Source: Gammaproteobacteria bacterium
Lineage (GTDB): Bacteria; Pseudomonadota; Gammaproteobacteria; DSM-16500
Length of the DNA: 8,350 nt
Assembly: GCA_004322325.1 (NCBI GenBank)
Contig: SCTP01000115.1
Location: forward strand, 1-8,350
Direction of reading: 5' to 3'
This document shows positions 5,961 through 8,350 of this stretch, piece after piece. Under the pieces are notes generated by a model, which saw only the letters and a list, made by a program, of their open reading frames with translations, searched no databases and was not told the origin of the DNA. The position numbers and the translations under genes were made by a program. Within the stretch, counting starts at the first letter, position 1. The number at the start of each line of letters is the position of its first letter.

Positions 5961-7208
5961 CTATATCGTCTGACGATGACCAGACGGCTTCCATGCAGGT
6001 GCAATCACATTGGGCATTTGCGAGCGAGACAATAAAGGCGCTGGCGCAATGGTAAATTCACCAAAGCGATCATTAATTTCATCTAAAACATTATTCAAAT
6101 ATTGTCGTTTATCATCTGACTCTGTCAGAAAATCAAATTGCAGTCCCTCTGATTGAGGATCCAGTGCAGTGACTTGAATTTGATTGACCGGCTCACCCTG
6201 CCATTGCTGATACAAAAGAAATAAGCATAATTGAAAGATTTCTTTGCCATCATTAGTCGATTGTATCGTTTGACCAGTGGAACCAAGCCATCCCCACTCC
6301 TGACTACGCACGCCAGCAAAAAACCGTTGTGCACGAAATTGATGATGCCTTAAACGTGAGGCAAGCTTCTCACACATGTGCATAAGATACGACTCCACCA
6401 CACCAGGATCGCGCGTGTTGGGCGGCATGACTTTCCCATGCCCCATCGATTTAGGATGTGGGACATGAACATGCACAGGTTCAGGATCCGCACCTTGGCA
6501 CATATACCAAATTCGTCTACCCATATTCCCGAAACGCTTAGCCAAAATGCTGATAGGTAGCTTTTCCATATCACCGCAGGTCATTACACCATGTTTAGCG
6601 AGAAAAGAACCAATACCTTGCTTGATACCACACAACTCAGTGACAGGAACGTATTTTAGTCTTTTCTTCGCTTCCCACGGTGCAACGATGGTAAAACCAT
6701 TCGGCTTTTGTTGCTTAGCCGCAAACTTAGCTGTCGTTTTATCACCAGAAACACCGATCGAACAGTGCAGGCCAGATGCCTTGAAGACAAGTTGTTTAGC
6801 CAATTTTCCCATCTCTTCTGGTGTACCAAAAAGTAACTGACACTTTGTCACATCCAAAAAAGCTTCATCGATGGAAAAAACTTCTATATCAGGTGTCAAC
6901 GTAGACAATGCATCCATGATTGCTTTTGAAATAATAGTATAACGTTCTGGCCGCGCTGGGACTTGGATTAAATCTGGACATAATTGTCTGGCTTCATACA
7001 AACGCATGCCTGTTTTAATGCCATAAGACCTCGCCTCATAAGAACAGGTGATTATGCATGTCCCCTGTTTTCCATTCGTCACCGCAAGCGCCCTACCCCG
7101 CCACTCTGGATGGTCTAGTTGTTCCACTGATGCAAAAAACGCATTCATATCAACCAAGATAATGGCTCTTGCCCAAACGTGGTTAGGCTGATGAACGTAG
7201 CTCCACAT
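5961..7208 (-). CDS. Y-family (DinB/UmuC-type) translesion DNA polymerase
   Basis: The 415-residue protein copies damaged DNA at low fidelity. Catalytic-palm motifs are VDMNAFFASVEQ (19-30; Asp20 metal ligand, Phe25 in the steric-gate position) and FSIDEAFLDV (111-120; Asp114 and Glu115). The finger motif is SYEARSYGIKTGMRLYEA (56-73). IGVSGDKTTAKFAAKQQKPNG, split over 151-171, completes the palm, and residues 185-240 hold the thumb with helix-hairpin-helix GIKQGIGSFLAKHG. The rest is the little finger, ending in MPNVIAPAWKPSGHRQTI, a tail I associate with plasmid and accessory Y-polymerases and not with chromosomal DinB. No clear terminal clamp motif is seen; QLCLF at 326-330 is similar but sits in a predicted helix. 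The start is 6 nt after the lexA stop, so the two genes are one operon. DinB, UmuC and ImuB-like subgroups cannot be separated by eye. Confidence 0.93.
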   Translation of the reverse strand: MWSYVHQPNHVWARAIILVDMNAFFASVEQLDHPEWRGRALAVTNGKQGTCIITCSYEARSYGIKTGMRLYEARQLCPDLIQVPARPERYTIISKAIMDALSTLTPDIEVFSIDEAFLDVTKCQLLFGTPEEMGKLAKQLVFKASGLHCSIGVSGDKTTAKFAAKQQKPNGFTIVAPWEAKKRLKYVPVTELCGIKQGIGSFLAKHGVMTCGDMEKLPISILAKRFGNMGRRIWYMCQGADPEPVHVHVPHPKSMGHGKVMPPNTRDPGVVESYLMHMCEKLASRLRHHQFRAQRFFAGVRSQEWGWLGSTGQTIQSTNDGKEIFQLCLFLLYQQWQGEPVNQIQVTALDPQSEGLQFDFLTESDDKRQYLNNVLDEINDRFGEFTIAPAPLLSRSQMPNVIAPAWKPSGHRQTI

Positions 7209-7214
7209 AGCACT

Positions 7215-7802
7215 TCACCTATTCAAACGTACCAAACCAACGAATACACCTTGCACCTGGATACGGTGAGGCAAATAAGCTTTGGGCTCAAGGTCAGCAT
7301 TAGCGGGGATCAGCGTAATCATTTCTTCCAGTTTATAAGAAATCCGCTTTAACGTAGCCTCCCGTTGATCAATCAGCGCCACGACTATCTCGCCCTCCCC
7401 TGCTTTCTCTGCACGCCGGCAAATAACAAGGTCGCCATTCAAAATTCCCTCATCCTTCATCGACTCACCCACCACCTCGAGAACAAAATGGTTCTCGCCC
7501 TTCAATAAAGAAATGACATCTATTGAATCATTTTCTGAAACTGCCTCGATTGGCGCTCCTGCCGCGATCCGACCCACCAATGGCAAGGTATGGGATACTA
7601 ATTGAATGTTGCGGCTATAGCGTTCATTAAAAGCCAGGTACCCTGCCTTCACTAACGCATGGACATTCCGGCTAATGACACTAAAAGAACGGGGGCTGAT
7701 TCCGATACCGATTGCAATTTCTTGGAGCGTAGGTGAATAACACCGCTCATCAATATGCTGGCGAATAAATTCATAAATTTTGTGCTGTATGGGTGTTTTC
7801 AT
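7215..7802 (-). CDS. LexA-like SOS repressor (S24 self-cleaving)
   Basis: This 195-residue protein has the full LexA architecture. A winged helix-turn-helix occupies residues 1-66 (KIYEFIRQHIDERCYSPTL, then a SPRSFSVISRNVHALVKAG recognition region). The cleavage loop is GRIAAGAPIEA (78-87 or so, scissile bond Ala81-Gly82). An S24 peptidase domain carries Ser114 in VGESMKDEGI and Lys152 in EATLKRI. E. coli LexA has the same order at 84-85, 119 and 156. RecA filaments on ssDNA would trigger cleavage and derepress the operon. Unlike UmuD it keeps its DNA-binding domain, so it is a repressor of its own operon first. A UmuD-like role of the cleaved fragment with the adjacent polymerase is possible but unproven. 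The recognition helix differs from E. coli LexA, so a non-standard operator is expected. A GGGG stretch 10 nt before the ATG is the only ribosome site. Confidence 0.9.
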   Translation of the reverse strand: MKTPIQHKIYEFIRQHIDERCYSPTLQEIAIGIGISPRSFSVISRNVHALVKAGYLAFNERYSRNIQLVSHTLPLVGRIAAGAPIEAVSENDSIDVISLLKGENHFVLEVVGESMKDEGILNGDLVICRRAEKAGEGEIVVALIDQREATLKRISYKLEEMITLIPANADLEPKAYLPHRIQVQGVFVGLVRLNR

Positions 7803-7815
7803 TTTTATTTTCCCC

Positions 7816-7863
7816 GTATTTTCATTTCAATACTGATAATAGGTGAAAGTTTAGTGAAAATAC
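7816..7863 (-). promoter_or_regulatory. Candidate LexA-like operator and promoter of the SOS cassette
   Basis: GTATTTTCA at 7816-7824 and its exact complement TGAAAATAC at 7855-7863 form a long-spaced inverted repeat. Inside are further TTTCA and TGAAA half-sites (TTTCA at 7825-7829 read on the minus strand as TGAAA, and TGAAA at 7844-7848). On the minus strand, TATTAT (7836-7841) could be the -10, so half-sites flank the polymerase site. No E. coli-type CTGT-N8-ACAG box was seen. The region is 14-61 bp upstream of the lexA-like ATG, a normal place for autorepression. Confidence 0.5.
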
Positions 7864-7970
7864 AAGTAGGCTGTAGGCATGATATGAAATTCTGAGACAG
7901 GCTTAAATTTTATTCAAACGTTTATTCCATCCAACACTATAGGGCTTTATGAAAAATAGCGCTTCTTGAG

Positions 7971-8015
7971 TTATCCACAGAAACTGTGGAGTAATTAAGT
8001 ATAGATTGTGGACAA
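7971..8015. promoter_or_regulatory. DnaA boxes
   Basis: TTATCCACA at 7971-7979 is a perfect DnaA box. TGTGGACAA at 8007-8015 is the variant TTGTCCACA on the other strand. Between them TGTGGAGTAA (7985-7994) is a degenerate inverted copy, so 7974-7980 and 7984-7990 also form a 7-bp hairpin with an AAA loop. Their place beside the iterons supports host DnaA recruitment. Confidence 0.75.
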
Positions 8016-8047
8016 TCAGCTCTGAACCATTTTCTCTTGCTTACTAG

Positions 8048-8090
8048 TTGATTACTAGTAGATTCATATTTGATACATTTTTGATTACTA
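8048..8090 (+). repeat. Two 10-bp direct repeats TTGATTACTA
   Basis: Identical copies lie at 8048-8057 and 8081-8090, 33 bp apart start to start, between the DnaA boxes and the iterons. The distance is close to three helical turns. They could bind an accessory protein at the origin, but two copies in AT-rich DNA is modest evidence. Confidence 0.4.
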
Positions 8091-8120
8091 ATGTGGTACC
8101 CATTCAATTCCAATGAATAT

Positions 8121-8253
8121 TCCTGTAAACGTCGCACTTTATCCTGTAAGCGCCACATTCCACTTAAACCCTATCCTGTAAGCGTCACAAGTAAATCCTG
8201 TAAGTGTCACACATCATCCTGTAAATGTCGCATTTCATCCTGTAAATGTCGCA
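8121..8253 (+). repeat. Six 16-bp iterons, consensus TCCTGTAARYGTCRCA
   Basis: Copies start at 8121, 8142, 8174, 8196, 8217 and 8238. All share TCCTGTAA and vary mainly at the R/Y positions; the first reads TCCTGTAAACGTCGCA and the second has CGCCACA. Start-to-start distances are 21, 32, 22, 21 and 21 bp. These are about two helical turns, with one interval of three turns, so all sites face the same side of the DNA. This is the binding array for a plasmid Rep initiator and also sets copy number and incompatibility. Confidence 0.92.
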
Positions 8254-8286
8254 TCTCATAACAGTTAATTTATTTTTTTCATCTAA

Positions 8287-8316
8287 TTACATTTCCTGAA
8301 CAAACTAAACTATAAA
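8287..8316 (+). promoter_or_regulatory. Possible rep promoter
   Basis: TTACAT at 8287-8292 and TATAAA at 8311-8316 are spaced by 18 bp and point toward the right edge, where a rep gene is expected. GAACAAAC at 8298-8305, in the spacer, repeats the half-site of the palindrome that follows. The boxes are weak matches in AT-rich DNA. Confidence 0.35.
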
Positions 8317-8321
8317 TTAAA

Positions 8322-8350
8322 CATAAAGAACAAACGGTTTGTTCTTTATG
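8322..8350. repeat. Perfect 29-bp palindrome at the window edge
   Basis: CATAAAGAACAAAC (8322-8335) and GTTTGTTCTTTATG (8337-8350) are exact complements around a single G. A direct copy of the GAACAAAC core occurs at 8298-8305. Such a palindrome between iterons and the rep gene is usually the operator bound by Rep dimers for autorepression. The arms may extend beyond the window. Confidence 0.75.

Larger units (their letters stand above)
7864..8350. other. oriV: Vegetative origin region (oriV), non-coding
   Basis: No convincing gene lies in this 487-bp stretch. From left to right it contains about 100 bp without recognisable signals, DnaA-box-like sites, a pair of 10-bp direct repeats, six iterons, an AT-rich segment (8254-8330) suited to strand opening, and a palindrome at the edge. 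This order matches iteron-controlled plasmid origins. The Rep protein gene is not in the window and should begin just to the right on the + strand. Confidence 0.75.

Noticed and set aside
6220..6235. Beta-clamp binding motif QLCLF in the polymerase
   Set aside because: It lies about 85 residues from the C-terminus in a predicted helix of the little finger; a functional clamp motif is normally exposed near the end.
7937..8158. Minus-strand 73-codon frame beginning in the iterons
   Set aside because: It starts inside repeat DNA, crosses the DnaA boxes, has no ribosome site and no motif. The origin explains the sequence.
8121..8253. CRISPR array
   Set aside because: Repeats are 16 bp with spacers of about 5 bp and varied bases at fixed positions. 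This is an iteron array.

Overview
The window looks like the mobilisation and replication segment of a plasmid, or of a plasmid-like integrated element, from an AT-rich gammaproteobacterium. A Legionellales-type host (Legionella, Coxiella or Aquicella relatives) is my best guess. It rests on the moderate GC content and on the general look of the relaxase and polymerase proteins, so the host call is an inference. The plasmid character is better supported: the window has a Ti/MobQ-type relaxase, an oriT with an RSF1010-like nick sequence, and an iteron array with DnaA boxes.

Left end (about 1-880) is a scar of broken accessory genes. It holds the C-terminal end of an IS5-family transposase, an AbiEi-type antitoxin cut off after about 70 residues, and a shuffled fragment of a RecG-like (AlbA_2/HATPase_c_4) protein carrying three 11-bp tandem repeats. 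From 845 to 1840 are three small genes: a possibly 5'-truncated two-helix membrane protein, a GIY-YIG nuclease-like protein translationally coupled to it, and a convergent DUF423 membrane protein.

Between DUF423 and the relaxase gene lies a 134-nt nested palindrome (1897-2030). It is built from three collinear stems and two small side hairpins with GAA loops. All of its non-Watson-Crick positions are G-T on the + strand, so the + strand (as ssDNA or RNA) seems to be the strand that folds. This is the least explained object in the window.

The transfer module spans 2055-5396. traA (minus strand) encodes relaxase, SF1 helicase and a degenerate Toprim/primase-like tail. It is divergent from a small MobC/TraD-like accessory gene. 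Between them is oriT: a perfect 7-bp inverted repeat followed by AAGTGCGCCCT, with a promoter and inverted repeats ahead of the accessory gene. By analogy with RSF1010, the + strand is nicked at about 4997/4998 and the accessory-gene side enters the recipient first.

The minus-strand operon 7802-5540 encodes a self-cleaving LexA-like repressor, a Y-family DNA polymerase and an unrecognised 136-residue protein. These appear to form an SOS-mutagenesis cassette placed in the leading region. A composite inverted repeat upstream of lexA is the likely operator.

Right end (about 7864-8350) is non-coding and looks like the vegetative origin: DnaA boxes, six 16-bp iterons spaced in whole helical turns, an AT-rich stretch, and a perfect 29-bp palindrome at the edge. 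A rep gene would be expected just beyond it on the + strand.
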